Shown piece by piece: positions 54,166 through 62,945 of a stretch of 64,000 nucleotides of DNA. The notes under the pieces are model-generated. The model was not told the origin of the DNA and did no database searches. It was given only the letters and a program-made list of their open reading frames with translations. The position numbers and the translations under genes were made by a program. Location of the stretch: contig OZ241979.1 of assembly GCA_965204235.1 (NCBI GenBank), positions 3,534,001 to 3,598,000 on the forward strand. Reading direction: 5' to 3'. The DNA is from JAJDTQ01 sp965204235 (GTDB lineage: Bacteria; Desulfobacterota; Binatia; UBA9968; JAJDTQ01). Position 1 is the stretch's first letter; the number at the start of each line of letters is the position of its first letter.

Positions 54166-54477
54166 TCAGGATGCGTTGGCTGCGGCGCCGTCACCGGAGG
54201 AGGAGTTTTCGGAAGTCTTGCCGCCCGTCGATGAGGCGGAGTCGGAGGAACCCTTGCCGTCGTTGTCAGTGCCCTCTCCCTTGTCCCCGTTGGAACCCTT
54301 GCCCCGTCCGTAATCGGTGACGTACCAACCGGAGCCCTTGAGTTGGAACGACGTGTTCGAGATGAGCTTCCGGACCTTGCCCTGACACGTCGGACACTCC
54401 TCCAACGGGTCTTCCGTGATCCTCTGGGTCGCCTCGAAAACACCGCATTCCGCGCACTTGTACTCGTAAATGGGCAT
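54166..54477 (-). CDS. FmdB-family zinc ribbon protein
   Basis: Protein of 103 aa. The N-terminus MPIYEYKCAECG and CPTCQGKVRKLIS give the CxxC...CxxC zinc ribbon of the FmdB/CxxC family. The second half is low-complexity, rich in Gly, Ser, Asp and Lys (GSSDSASSTGGKTSENSSSG). Members may bind RNA or regulate transcription; the role here is unknown. A longer ATG at 54513 is rejected because MPIYEY is the conserved start. Confidence 0.85.
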   Translation of the reverse strand: MPIYEYKCAECGVFEATQRITEDPLEECPTCQGKVRKLISNTSFQLKGSGWYVTDYGRGKGSNGDKGEGTDNDGKGSSDSASSTGGKTSENSSSGDGAAANAS

Positions 54478-54701
54478 ACGCTGGCCTCGCACGGGTAAGG
54501 TAAGTTGTCCCAAACTTACTCACTGGACGCCGGGTTGTCAACGGCGGCACTTGCAGGGTGGGGTACGGAAGGGTTTGTGCGTGAGCGGAATCGGAGAGAC
54601 GCGCCGGGTGTAGCGTGGTTCTCCTTTGTTTGTCCAATGTACAAGTTCTCTCCGCGGGGTAGTCACGCCAAACCCAGTCGAGTCGGTGGGCGGCCGCGGG
54701 C

Positions 54702-54730
54702 TTGACTTGCCGTTCGACGGGATGTTACCA
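54702..54730 (+). promoter_or_regulatory. weak candidate promoter of the acyl-CoA dehydrogenase operon
   Basis: TTGACT (54702-54707) and TTACCA (54725-54730) with a 17-base spacer, about 125 bp upstream of the dehydrogenase ATG. The -10 is poor. The rest of the 54478-54855 gap holds no supportable gene. Confidence 0.25.
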
Positions 54731-54855
54731 GCGATCATCCGGCGCCGGGCGCCGACGGCTGCTTTCTCGGCGTTCCCTTGCCGCCGTCCGGCGGCGGTCG
54801 AGGCTTCGCGGACGGGGACCGGGCTGGCGCAGGCCGTGAGACAAGGAGGGCAGGA

Positions 54856-56028
54856 ATGGATTTCGAGCTTCCCGAAGAGGTCAGGATCGTCAAGAACACC
54901 ATGCGCGATTTCGTGGACCGGGAGTTGATCCCGCTGGAGCGGGACTACCGGCCCGAGGGCGAAGAGATGCCCGAGGATCTGTACAAGCCGCTCCAGGAGA
55001 AGACCCGGGCCATGGGGTTCTGGATGCTCGACGTGCCCGGGGAATACGGAGGCGCCGAGCTCGACCTGCTGACGCGCTGCGTCATCCAGGAGGAGGTCTC
55101 CCGGAGCGTCGCCATCCCCTTCCGCAACAACCCGATCTTCGGCCCGGACGTGCGTGCGGTCCTGTTCGAGTGCAACGACGAGCAGAAGGAGCGCTACCTC
55201 TACCCGGTCATCCGCGGCGAGAAGACCGCGTGTTTCGCCCAGACCGAACCCGATGCCGGCGGCGACCCCGCGGGCATGAAGACCCGCGCGGTGCTCGACG
55301 GCGACCATTACGTGCTCAACGGGACCAAACGCTTCATCACCGGCGCGGGCTTCTCGGACTTCGCCCAGGTCATGGCGGTGACGGATCCCGAGAAGCGCGC
55401 CCGGGGCGGCATCACCTGCTTCCTCGTGGACATGGACACCCCCGGGGTGACCATCGAGCGCCGCTGGCCCACCATGATGGGCGACGCGCCTTTCCAGATC
55501 CTCTTCGAGGACGCCCGGGTGCCGGCAGCCAATGTGGTGGGGGAGGTGGGGCAGGGCTTCCGGCTGGCCCAGACGTGGCTTCAGGAGGGACGCATCAAGG
55601 GCCACGGGGCGCGCTGCCTGGGTATCGCGGAACGGTCCCTGGACATGATGATGGACTACTCGCAGGTCCGCACCACCTTCGGCCAGCCGCTGGCCGAAAG
55701 ACAGGCGGTCCAGTTCATGATCGCCGACTCCGTCATGGAGCTGCACATGGCGCGCAACCTGGTCTATGAATGCGCGTGGCGCCACGACCGCGGCGAGGAC
55801 GTGCGCAACCTGGCCTACATGGTCAAGTGCGTGTGCACGGAGATGGCGAGCCGGGTGGTGGACCGCTCCATCCAGGTCCACGGCGGCATCGGCCTCACCA
55901 AGGAGCTCCCCCTGGAATGGTGGTACCGGCAGATGCGCAGCATCCGCATCACCGAGGGCGCCACCGAGGTGTTGCGCTGGCGGCTGGCCCAGAACCTCCT
56001 GCGCGCCCGCGCCAAGAACCGCAAATGA
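54856..56028 (+). CDS. acyl-CoA dehydrogenase family protein
   Basis: Flavoenzyme of 390 aa that would oxidise an acyl-CoA at alpha-beta. FAD/substrate motifs are ACFAQTEPDAGGDP and YVLNGTKRFITGAG. The C-terminal active-site region is GGIGLTKELPLEWWYR then RITEGATEVLRW, where the catalytic glutamate is expected. ATG 54856 follows AAGGAGGG. The stop overlaps the first CoA-transferase gene (ATGA), so this is one operon with the two CoA-transferases. Confidence 0.92.
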   Translation: MDFELPEEVRIVKNTMRDFVDRELIPLERDYRPEGEEMPEDLYKPLQEKTRAMGFWMLDVPGEYGGAELDLLTRCVIQEEVSRSVAIPFRNNPIFGPDVRAVLFECNDEQKERYLYPVIRGEKTACFAQTEPDAGGDPAGMKTRAVLDGDHYVLNGTKRFITGAGFSDFAQVMAVTDPEKRARGGITCFLVDMDTPGVTIERRWPTMMGDAPFQILFEDARVPAANVVGEVGQGFRLAQTWLQEGRIKGHGARCLGIAERSLDMMMDYSQVRTTFGQPLAERQAVQFMIADSVMELHMARNLVYECAWRHDRGEDVRNLAYMVKCVCTEMASRVVDRSIQVHGGIGLTKELPLEWWYRQMRSIRITEGATEVLRWRLAQNLLRARAKNRK

Positions 56029-57221
56029 GCGGCGAGACCCTGCTTTCGGGGTTCAGGGTGCTGGACCTGAGCTCCTCCATGGGGGCCTTCTGCGGCAAGG
56101 TGCTGGCGGACCTGGGCATGGACGTGGTCAAGGTGGAGCCGCCGGCAGGCGAGGAGCTCAGGAGCGAGCCGCCCTTTGCCAGAGGCCGGAACCACCGCGA
56201 GGGCAGCCTTCGGTTCGCCTATTTCAACTCGGGCAAGCGCGGCGTCACGCTGGACCTGTCCCGGCAGGCGGGCCGGGACCTCCTGCTGGAGTTGGTGGAG
56301 AAGGCGGACGTGGTGGTGGACAGCCACGAGCCCGGCTACCTGGAGGGAGTGGGACTGAGCTATGGCGAGATGGTGGCGCGCCGCCCCAGGCTCGTGCTGG
56401 TGTCCATCTCCGGCTTCGGGCAGGACGGTCCCTACCGCGACTACCTGGTGCCGGACCTGGTGGCCAACGCCATGGGCGGCCTGCTGTTCATCAGCGGCGA
56501 CCCGAGCCTCGCGCCCTGTGTGCCCCCGGGGGGCCAGTCCTACGTTTACACGTCCCTCTACGCCGCGTTCGGCGTGCTGCTCGCCCTGTGGCAACGCGAG
56601 ACCAGGGGGCTGGGAGCGCACATCGACGCATCGGTGCAGGCCAGCATGGCGCTCCACGAGCACGTGGCGTTCACCTACTCGGCCGAGGGGCGGCTCATGA
56701 AGCGGGCCGGCAGCCAGCACCAGCACGTGGCTCCGGCGAACCTGTTCCCGTGCAAGGACGGCTGGATCTCGTTCTTCGCAACCCAGCGCCACTGGCCCAT
56801 CTTCCTCGACATGTGGGAGGGACATCCGCCCGAACTGGACGACCCGGAGTTGCGCATCAACACCAAACGGCGCGCGGCCGCGGACTGGATCAACCCCATG
56901 GTGGCGTCGTTCACCTCCGGGTACGGGAAGGAGGAGTTGTCCCTGCTCTTGCAGAAGCACGGCCTGCCCGCCTTGCCGGTGAACTCGCCGAGGGACTTCA
57001 TGGACGACCCGCACATCGTGGAGCGGGGCTTCTTCGGCACGGTCTCGCACCCCGTGCTGGGCACGTTCTCCCAGCCGGGAGCGCCCTTCCTGCTGGACGG
57101 CGTGCGCTCCGGCCCCCGGCCGGCGCCTATCCTGGGCCAGCACAACGGGGAGATCCTGGGCGGCGAGCTCGGGTTGAGCGAGGAGGACATGGGGGTGTTG
57201 TCCGCGGAGGGGGTCCTGTGA
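56025..57221 (+). CDS. class III (CaiB/BaiF) CoA-transferase, first copy
   Basis: CoA-transferase of 398 aa. It opens LLSGFRVLDLSSSMGAFCGKVLADLGMDVVKVE; the YFNSGKRGVTLDL and SGFGQDGPYRDY stretches are diagnostic. The catalytic Asp is expected in LVPDLVANAMGGL. It starts on ATGA with the acyl-CoA dehydrogenase stop. It would activate a carboxylic acid by CoA transfer before dehydrogenation; the acid is unknown. Confidence 0.9.
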   Translation: MSGETLLSGFRVLDLSSSMGAFCGKVLADLGMDVVKVEPPAGEELRSEPPFARGRNHREGSLRFAYFNSGKRGVTLDLSRQAGRDLLLELVEKADVVVDSHEPGYLEGVGLSYGEMVARRPRLVLVSISGFGQDGPYRDYLVPDLVANAMGGLLFISGDPSLAPCVPPGGQSYVYTSLYAAFGVLLALWQRETRGLGAHIDASVQASMALHEHVAFTYSAEGRLMKRAGSQHQHVAPANLFPCKDGWISFFATQRHWPIFLDMWEGHPPELDDPELRINTKRRAAADWINPMVASFTSGYGKEELSLLLQKHGLPALPVNSPRDFMDDPHIVERGFFGTVSHPVLGTFSQPGAPFLLDGVRSGPRPAPILGQHNGEILGGELGLSEEDMGVLSAEGVL

Positions 57222-57302
57222 CCGCGGCGCGCGTTTCGCGGCCGCATGCGAGGGTCCGGTAAGCAGGCCCGCGTTCGTTGCCGCGGGCCCCGGGGAGTCG
57301 TC

Positions 57303-58517
57303 ATGGCAAGTCCCAACAGGATTCTCGAAGGCGTTCGGATCATCGCCTTCACCACGGGTTACGCGGGTCCCTATGCCGCCCGGCTGCTCGCCCAGTACGG
57401 TGCGGAGGTCATCAAGGTGGAGTCCTGCCCGGGCGGCCTCGACACCTTCCGGCACTATGGCCAGCACAACGACGTCAACGCCGCGCCGCGGTTCATCGAA
57501 TGCAACCTCGCCATACGGTCCATCACCGTCAACATCAAGCACGACTTGGGCAAGAGGGTCATCCGGGAGCTCGCCGCCAAGTCCAACGCCTTGCTGGTGA
57601 ACTTCCGGCCCCACGTGCTCGCGCGGCTCGGGCTCGGCGACGACGAGCTCAGGAAGGTCAATCCCTCCCTCGTCATCCTCAAGTTGCCGGGACTCGGCGA
57701 GACCGGACCGAAGAACTGGTTCGGCACCTGGGGCTTCAACCTCAACGCCTTCAGCGGCATGACGTACCTGTGGAACCACCCCGGACAGGAACGCCCCATC
57801 GGCAGCCAGGGCGTCTATCCGGACCACCTCGGCTTCATCACCGCGCCCACCGTCATGATGGCCGCGCTGCTGCGCCAGCGGCTCACCGGCAAGGGCGCGT
57901 CCATCGACGTGTCCCAGGGCGAGGTCACCGCCTATACCCTGGGGGTCAGCTACCTGGAATCGAGCATCAACGGGGTGGACCCCGAACCCCAGGGGAACCG
58001 CAGCCCCACCGCGGCGCCGCATGGCTGTTACCGCTGCCAGGGCGAAGAAAGGTGGTGCGTGGTCTCGGTGGCGAGCGATGACCAGTGGCGGCGCCTGTGC
58101 CGCTTCATGGGAAACGAGGAGATGGCCGACGACCGCCGCTTTGCCACTTGCCTCGCGCGGCGGCGCAACCGGGAGGCCCTCGACGTCCTCATGGCCGGGT
58201 GGATGGCCGCCCGCACCGCGGAGGACGCGGCCCACGGCCTGCAGGCGGCCGGGGTCGCCGCGGGGGTGGTTCAGAACGGCGCCGACCTGGTGAAGGACCC
58301 GCAGCTCCGGCATCGGGACTATTTCCAGAAGTACGACGACTCTCCCATCGGCCCCTTCGAGGTGCCCCGGGGCGGCCTGGTCTTCAAGGACATGCCCGAC
58401 GAGGACATACCCCTCACCCCGGCGTTGGGCGAGCACACCGGGCAGGTCATGCGCGAGGTGTTGGGTTACGACGACGCCACCATCCGGGAGTGGAAGGATG
58501 CGGGCGTGCTGGACTAG
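57303..58517 (+). CDS. class III (CaiB/BaiF) CoA-transferase, second copy
   Basis: Paralogue of the preceding gene, 404 aa. ILEGVRIIAFTTGYAGPYAARLLAQYGAEVIKVE, LKLPGLGETGPKNWFG and a C-terminal GEHTGQVMREVLGYDD are the family signatures. The region between the two CoA-transferases (82 bp) has no promoter I can see. Two paralogues could form a heteromer or act on different donor and acceptor CoA esters. Confidence 0.88.
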   Translation: MASPNRILEGVRIIAFTTGYAGPYAARLLAQYGAEVIKVESCPGGLDTFRHYGQHNDVNAAPRFIECNLAIRSITVNIKHDLGKRVIRELAAKSNALLVNFRPHVLARLGLGDDELRKVNPSLVILKLPGLGETGPKNWFGTWGFNLNAFSGMTYLWNHPGQERPIGSQGVYPDHLGFITAPTVMMAALLRQRLTGKGASIDVSQGEVTAYTLGVSYLESSINGVDPEPQGNRSPTAAPHGCYRCQGEERWCVVSVASDDQWRRLCRFMGNEEMADDRRFATCLARRRNREALDVLMAGWMAARTAEDAAHGLQAAGVAAGVVQNGADLVKDPQLRHRDYFQKYDDSPIGPFEVPRGGLVFKDMPDEDIPLTPALGEHTGQVMREVLGYDDATIREWKDAGVLD

Positions 58518-58591
58518 GCGCGGAGCCGGTCCGGGCGGCGGATCGGAAGCCGCTCGTGGGACGGACCCTCGCAACTTGGCAGGATAGACGC

Positions 58592-59218
58592 ATGACCCGG
58601 ATGGCCGACCACGCTCCGAACTCGCAGGAGGCGCTGAACGCCCTGCTGTGCGACCTCCTCCCGCGGCAGGGCGCATGGACCGACGACGCCTACCTCTGGC
58701 TCACGGACCGCAGCCGCCGCCTGGTCGAGTTCACGGACGGCCGGGTCGAGGAACTGCCCATGCCCACCTCCACGCACCAAGCCATCCTCGCGTTCCTCCA
58801 CGTTCTGTTTCGTGACTACCTTCGGCCGCGCGGCGGCATCGTGATGTTCTCCGCGTTGCGGATGCGCATCCGCGAGGGCAAGTTCCGCGAACCGGACCTC
58901 CTGCTCCTCCGCGACTCTTCGGACCCCCGCTACCAGGACCGCTACTGGCTCGGCGCCGACCTGGTGGTCGAGGTGGTGAGCCCGGACGACCCGCAACGGG
59001 ACCTGGTGGAGAAACGCGCCGACTACGCCGAAGGCGGCATTCCCGAGTACTGGATCGTGGACCCCCGGGACGAGACCATCACGGTGCTCGCGCTCCGGGG
59101 CGACGCCTACGTCGAGTACGGCGTCTTCTCCCGCGGCGCCGCGGCCGCCTCCCCGCTGCTCGAAGGCTTCACCGCGGACGTGTCCGCGGTGTTCGACGCC
59201 CCGGAGTCCGGGGCGTAG
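58592..59218 (+). CDS. Uma2 family (DUF820) endonuclease-like protein
   Basis: Protein of 208 aa with the PD-(D/E)XK-like fold of the DUF820 family. FTDGRVEELPMPTSTHQ, REPDLLLLRD, DLVVEVVSPDDPQRDLVEKRADYAEGGIPEYWIVDP are the classic stretches, including the acidic and lysine active-site residues (E in EVVSP, K in VEKRADY). Members are abundant in cyanobacteria and uncultured bacteria; biological role unknown. A short vapC-like sequence lies just downstream. Confidence 0.88.
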   Translation: MTRMADHAPNSQEALNALLCDLLPRQGAWTDDAYLWLTDRSRRLVEFTDGRVEELPMPTSTHQAILAFLHVLFRDYLRPRGGIVMFSALRMRIREGKFREPDLLLLRDSSDPRYQDRYWLGADLVVEVVSPDDPQRDLVEKRADYAEGGIPEYWIVDPRDETITVLALRGDAYVEYGVFSRGAAAASPLLEGFTADVSAVFDAPESGA

Positions 59219-59243
59219 AGGGCTTTGGCACGGGACCTGGGAC

Positions 59244-59265
59244 CCACGCGGTATCGATCAGGACC
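59244..59265. repeat. vapC-start-like direct repeat, distal copy
   Basis: CACGCGGTATCGATCAGGAC here matches CACGCGGACGTATCGATCAG at 60729-60748, except for a three-base gap. On the minus strand both read VLIDT(S)AW, the start of a PIN-domain toxin. The two copies flank the DUF4143 ATPase gene, about 1.46 kb apart. Confidence 0.5.
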
Positions 59266-59308
59266 AAACGGAGCGTCCGGACCTCGTGGCGGTCCATACC
59301 GGTGGGCG

Positions 59309-60559
59309 TTAACGCCGAAGATGTTGCCCGGATGAATGAGGGGACCACAGCGCCGAGACCGGCGCGGCGAGCAGGCGTTCGCCGAAAGGTACGACTTGCT
59401 CGTGGTCGTGGAGGACCAGTCCGAGTACGAACCTGTCGCCGCAGGCGTCGGACAGGCGGCGCAGGCCCGCGAAGTCTCGATTGGAAACGGTGGCGGAGGC
59501 CTTGACCTCGATTCCGACCACGCGTCCGCGGCGGTCCTCGATGACGATATCGACCTCGTTCCGTTCCTTGTCGCGGAAATGTGAGAACTCGTACCGGTCC
59601 TGAGACCAACTCGCCAGTTTCAGGAGTTCGGCCAGGACGAAGGTTTCCAGCAAGGGCCCCAACAAGGTCCTGTCTTTTCGCAGCCGGTCCGGGGAAACGT
59701 CCCTCAACGCCGCGAGCAGTCCCGAGTCGAGAAAATGCAGCTTGGGTGTCTTGGTGAGCCGTTTGAGCGCGCTGCTGTACCAGGGTTGCAGGGAACGCAG
59801 GAGGTACAGGCTTTCGAAGACGCCGGTGTACTTGCGCGTGGTGGGGTGGTTCATTCCCAGTTGCGCGCCGAAACCGGAGTGGTTCACGAGCTGTCCGGAG
59901 TGTTGGGCGAGAACCCTCAGGAGTTTGGGCATCGAGGGCAACTTCTCGAACTGACCGGCGTCGCGGACGTCCCGCTGGACGATCGCCTCCAAGTAGTCGA
60001 GATACCAGTCCTGCCGGCGGTTCCACCGTGAACGAGCGAGGGCCTCCGGATAGCCGCCCGCGACAACCCGGTCGATGAGTTCGTGCCCGACGATGGCCTC
60101 GCGGGCCTCGGGCGCGCGACCTTCGAAGGCCAACTCCAGGAAGGCGGACGGCTTCCCGTGCAATTCCGCCTGGGCCAGGGGCAGCAGGCGTACGACTTCC
60201 ATTCGGCCGGCGAGGGAGTCGGCCACCCGCGGCACGGTCATGAGGTTTGCGGAGCCGGTGAGGAGGAAGCGTCCGGGCCGGGGGTCCGTATCGACCGAAG
60301 TCTTGATGGCTAGCAGGAGGTCGGGCGCTCGCTGGATCTCGTCGATCACGGCCCTGTCGAGCCCGCGTACGAAACCCACCGGGTCTGCGGATGCCGCATC
60401 CAGCGTAGTCTTGTCGTCGAGGGTCAGAAATGGAATTCCCCCCGCGGCAACCTGGCGAACCAGCGTGGTCTTGCCGGACTGTCGAGGGCCGGATACCAGC
60501 ACGACTCTGGTATCCGTCAACGCTTCGTTGACGCGCTTCCGTATGAAACGAGGATACAT
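59309..60559 (-). CDS. ATP-binding protein with DUF4143 (AAA_14)
   Basis: Protein of 416 aa. The AAA_14 N-domain has Walker A SGPRQSGKTTL and Walker B DRAVIDEIQRAP, with LLTGSANLMTVPRVADSLAGR. The C-terminal DUF4143 domain is restriction-endonuclease-like, with FRDKERNEVDIVIEDRRGRVVGIEVKAS carrying the D...ExK signature. These genes are widespread singletons in accessory regions and of unknown function. Four 22-bp repeats lie upstream. The gene sits where the body of vapC should be. Confidence 0.87.
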   Translation of the reverse strand: MYPRFIRKRVNEALTDTRVVLVSGPRQSGKTTLVRQVAAGGIPFLTLDDKTTLDAASADPVGFVRGLDRAVIDEIQRAPDLLLAIKTSVDTDPRPGRFLLTGSANLMTVPRVADSLAGRMEVVRLLPLAQAELHGKPSAFLELAFEGRAPEAREAIVGHELIDRVVAGGYPEALARSRWNRRQDWYLDYLEAIVQRDVRDAGQFEKLPSMPKLLRVLAQHSGQLVNHSGFGAQLGMNHPTTRKYTGVFESLYLLRSLQPWYSSALKRLTKTPKLHFLDSGLLAALRDVSPDRLRKDRTLLGPLLETFVLAELLKLASWSQDRYEFSHFRDKERNEVDIVIEDRRGRVVGIEVKASATVSNRDFAGLRRLSDACGDRFVLGLVLHDHEQVVPFGERLLAAPVSALWSPHSSGQHLRR

Positions 60560-60600
60560 GGTCAGGTTGCTCCAACCGGTCGGTCCCAAGAGGATAAACC

Positions 60601-60688
60601 TCCGACCAATTGAAAGTCAACCTCCGACCAATTGAAAGCAGATGTCCGACTAATTGAAAGTGAAACCGTGACTGATTGAAAGGCCAGA
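60601..60688. repeat. four tandem 22-bp direct repeats
   Basis: The units begin at 60601, 60623, 60645 and 60667, exactly 22 bp apart. Each has TCCGACCAATTGAAAG or a variant (the last is the most diverged), then a 6-base spacer. They lie 42-129 bp upstream of the DUF4143 ATPase start, on its 5' side. Confidence 0.8.
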
Positions 60689-60754
60689 GCAGGGTCGGAC
60701 CGCGTTGACGACGCGGCTCACCCGTTTCCACGCGGACGTATCGATCAGGATCAC
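60650..60754 (-). pseudogene. truncated VapC (PIN-domain) toxin remnant
   Basis: A GTG that overlaps the vapB stop (GTGA) opens a 34-codon frame starting VILIDTSAWKRVSR, the hallmark N-terminus of PIN-domain VapC toxins with its first catalytic aspartate. After about 15 residues the match ends, and the frame runs into the 22-bp tandem repeats and stops. The remaining 110 or so residues of a PIN domain are absent. Confidence 0.7.
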
Positions 60755-60954
60755 GTGGACCGACCGGATCGCAACTCGTCCAGGTCGCCGTCCCAACCCG
60801 ACCCGCGCAGCCGCCGGGCTTCAGCGATACTGAGGGGCTCCGCGGCGAGAGCTCGGAGTGCGAAGTTGATCGCCTCCCGCTTCGTCGTCAAGTGGTAACG
60901 ACGCATGACCTCCGCACAGGCATCATCGTCGATGTTCACATGGGTGTGTGACAT
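60751..60954 (-). CDS. VapB-family antitoxin (DUF2191-like)
   Basis: Antitoxin of 67 aa. MSHTHVNIDDDACAEVMRRYHLTTKREAINFALR is a ribbon-helix-helix DNA-binding segment; the tail LRGSGWDGDLDELRSGR is typical of antitoxins that block VapC. Normally it would be co-translated with vapC, but the partner here is truncated, so this is an orphan antitoxin that may now act on another VapC or be neutral. Confidence 0.82.
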   Translation of the reverse strand: MSHTHVNIDDDACAEVMRRYHLTTKREAINFALRALAAEPLSIAEARRLRGSGWDGDLDELRSGRST

Positions 60955-61047
60955 GGGTACAGTATAAGCCGTCAGGGGACGGTTTTGAGCAGCGGCGCAT
61001 GACCCGGGACACGTCCTCGAAGTCCCGGCCGCCTGCCGCGCCGGCCC

Positions 61048-62412
61048 CTACCCGGCATAGCGCGGCACGATGTTGACCGGCGTGTACTCGGCCGGCGCCT
61101 CGGTCACGAACAGTTCCGGCTCGATGCCGTAGAGCCGTCGGGCGTTCCCCCCCAGCAGCTTTTCCTGCACTTCCCGGGGAACCCCGTGGCGGTCCATGTT
61201 GTCCACCGCTTCCCAGGTGTCGGAGGCGTCGTGGTGCGGCATGTCCGACGACCACAGGCCGATGTCCTCGAAGATGTCCCACAGCCTGAGGGTGACGTCC
61301 TCGTCGCTCTCGAAGGCGATGAAGCACTGCCGGGAGAAGGTCTCCCGCGGGTCGGACACCTGCTGGGGCGGCTTGGCCTGCTCCCGCACGAAGCGGTAGA
61401 GGTCCAGATAGGTCTCGGCCTTCTCCAGGATCAGCGGCAACCAGCTCGAGTTGGATTCCAGGATGGCCACCTTGAGGCGGGGGAACTTCTCCAGCCATCC
61501 CGTGAGCAGCACCACCATGGTCCAGGTCTGGGCCTCGCTGATGAAGCTCAGGGACTCGGATCCCGGTTGCACCGAGCCCATGCTCCGCATGATGTTCTCC
61601 ACGAACTGTCCTGGCGAATAGACGTGCACGTCGTGGGCGGTGAAGGGCGAGCGCTGGGCGCTGCTCTGGCCGAGGGCGCCGGACGACATGCGCTCCGCCA
61701 TGGCCTCGGTCACCGCCTCGCCGCCGGACGGGAAGGTGTGCATGCCCAGGGCCATGCCCAACTCCTCGAACTCCTTCCACAGGGGGTCGAACTCGGGGAA
61801 CGTGGGGTAGCGGTCGTTGACGACCACCGGCCGGACCACCGCGGACTTGAAGCCCAGTTTGGCCACCCGGCGGAGTTCCCGGACCGAGTGCCCCACGTCC
61901 TGGACCGGCAGCACCGCGCACGGGAAGAGCCGCCTGCGGTCCGCGGCGCAATAGTCGTTGACCCAGTCGTTGTAGGCGGCGGCGCAGATCCGCGCAGCTT
62001 CCGCGTTCCGGACCAGCGGCATGCGCACGAACGTGGACGGGAACACCATGACCTGGTCGATGCCCGACGCGTCCATGTCCCTGAGGCGCACCTGGGGGTC
62101 GCGCTGGCTGGCGTTGCGGCCGACCTCCCGGTCCCATCGGGGGTCGCTGGGCGGGATGGACCCCAGGATCTTCTTGTTCATTCCCGGGTGCCAGCCTTGT
62201 CCGGGGTAGGCGTAGGTCTTGGGGTTGCCGTAACTGACGCGGCCGTTCATGACCATCACCAGCCGGTCCATGTCCCGGTAGAAGTGCTGCTTGGCGAACG
62301 CCCGCTGTTTCTCCGGTATGTACTCGTCCCAGACGTCCCGGGGTTCGTGGATGTGACTGTCGCAGTCGAAGACCGGAAAGTCCTTGGTGCGCCCCTGTGC
62401 CGTATAAGCCAT
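61048..62412 (-). CDS. amidohydrolase (ACMSD-type, Amidohydro_2)
   Basis: Metal-dependent TIM-barrel hydrolase/decarboxylase, 454 aa. The N-terminal metal motif is VFDCDSHIHEP. Downstream are VMVFPSTFVR, LGMHTFPSGG (metal histidine), ILESNSSWLPL, and SSDMPHHD (catalytic aspartate), as in 2-amino-3-carboxymuconate semialdehyde decarboxylase relatives. The substrate is likely an aromatic or cyclic acid. The OB-fold/thiolase pair is upstream on the same strand, so this may be a catabolic gene group. Confidence 0.85.
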   Translation of the reverse strand: MAYTAQGRTKDFPVFDCDSHIHEPRDVWDEYIPEKQRAFAKQHFYRDMDRLVMVMNGRVSYGNPKTYAYPGQGWHPGMNKKILGSIPPSDPRWDREVGRNASQRDPQVRLRDMDASGIDQVMVFPSTFVRMPLVRNAEAARICAAAYNDWVNDYCAADRRRLFPCAVLPVQDVGHSVRELRRVAKLGFKSAVVRPVVVNDRYPTFPEFDPLWKEFEELGMALGMHTFPSGGEAVTEAMAERMSSGALGQSSAQRSPFTAHDVHVYSPGQFVENIMRSMGSVQPGSESLSFISEAQTWTMVVLLTGWLEKFPRLKVAILESNSSWLPLILEKAETYLDLYRFVREQAKPPQQVSDPRETFSRQCFIAFESDEDVTLRLWDIFEDIGLWSSDMPHHDASDTWEAVDNMDRHGVPREVQEKLLGGNARRLYGIEPELFVTEAPAEYTPVNIVPRYAG

Positions 62413-62498
62413 GTTTCACTCCCGGTGTGGGGGATGCGCCGCGCCGGCCCGCTCCACCGCCCGGACGCGGCGGCCCCGGTCGGGCCGAGCCCGTGTGG

Positions 62499-62945
62499 CT
62501 AAGATCTCGGCTTGAACTTCGGCAGCGTGTACTCGTCGTGGTCTTCGAAGACCACCTCCACCGCCATGCCGACCTTCACGTCTTCCGGCGCCATGTCCAC
62601 CACGTTGCTCACCAGCCGCGGCCCCTCTTCCAGGTCGATGAGCGACACGTTGTAGGGGATCCGGTCCTGGTACGCCGGATGCCACGCGCGATGGTAGGTG
62701 ACGAAGGAATAGACGACGCCCCTGCCGCTCACCGGGACCCATTCGTTGTCGGAGGAAAGGCACTTGGCGCACAGCGCCTGGGGCGGGAAGTGGAAGTACG
62801 TCCGGCACGAGTTGCACCGCTGCGCCGTGAGCTTGTGCTCCCTCAGGTTGTCCCAGAAGGGCTTGGCCTCCACCTCCGCGAGAAACGGTTCGTTGCGCGG
62901 GGCCGCGCGCCCGCGCTGGTCATGCGCCTGCTGTGGTTTGCTCAT
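62499..62945 (-). CDS. OB-fold/zinc-ribbon protein (DUF35-type), thiolase partner
   Basis: Protein of 148 aa. The rubredoxin-like zinc ribbon has RCNSCRTYFHFPPQALCAKC; the OB-fold follows with GRGVVYSFVTYHRAWHP and VGMAVEVVFED. DUF35 proteins form a complex with non-catalytic or catalytic thiolases, binding the acyl-CoA. ATGA overlap with the upstream thiolase gene confirms a coupled pair. Confidence 0.9.
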   Translation of the reverse strand: MSKPQQAHDQRGRAAPRNEPFLAEVEAKPFWDNLREHKLTAQRCNSCRTYFHFPPQALCAKCLSSDNEWVPVSGRGVVYSFVTYHRAWHPAYQDRIPYNVSLIDLEEGPRLVSNVVDMAPEDVKVGMAVEVVFEDHDEYTLPKFKPRS

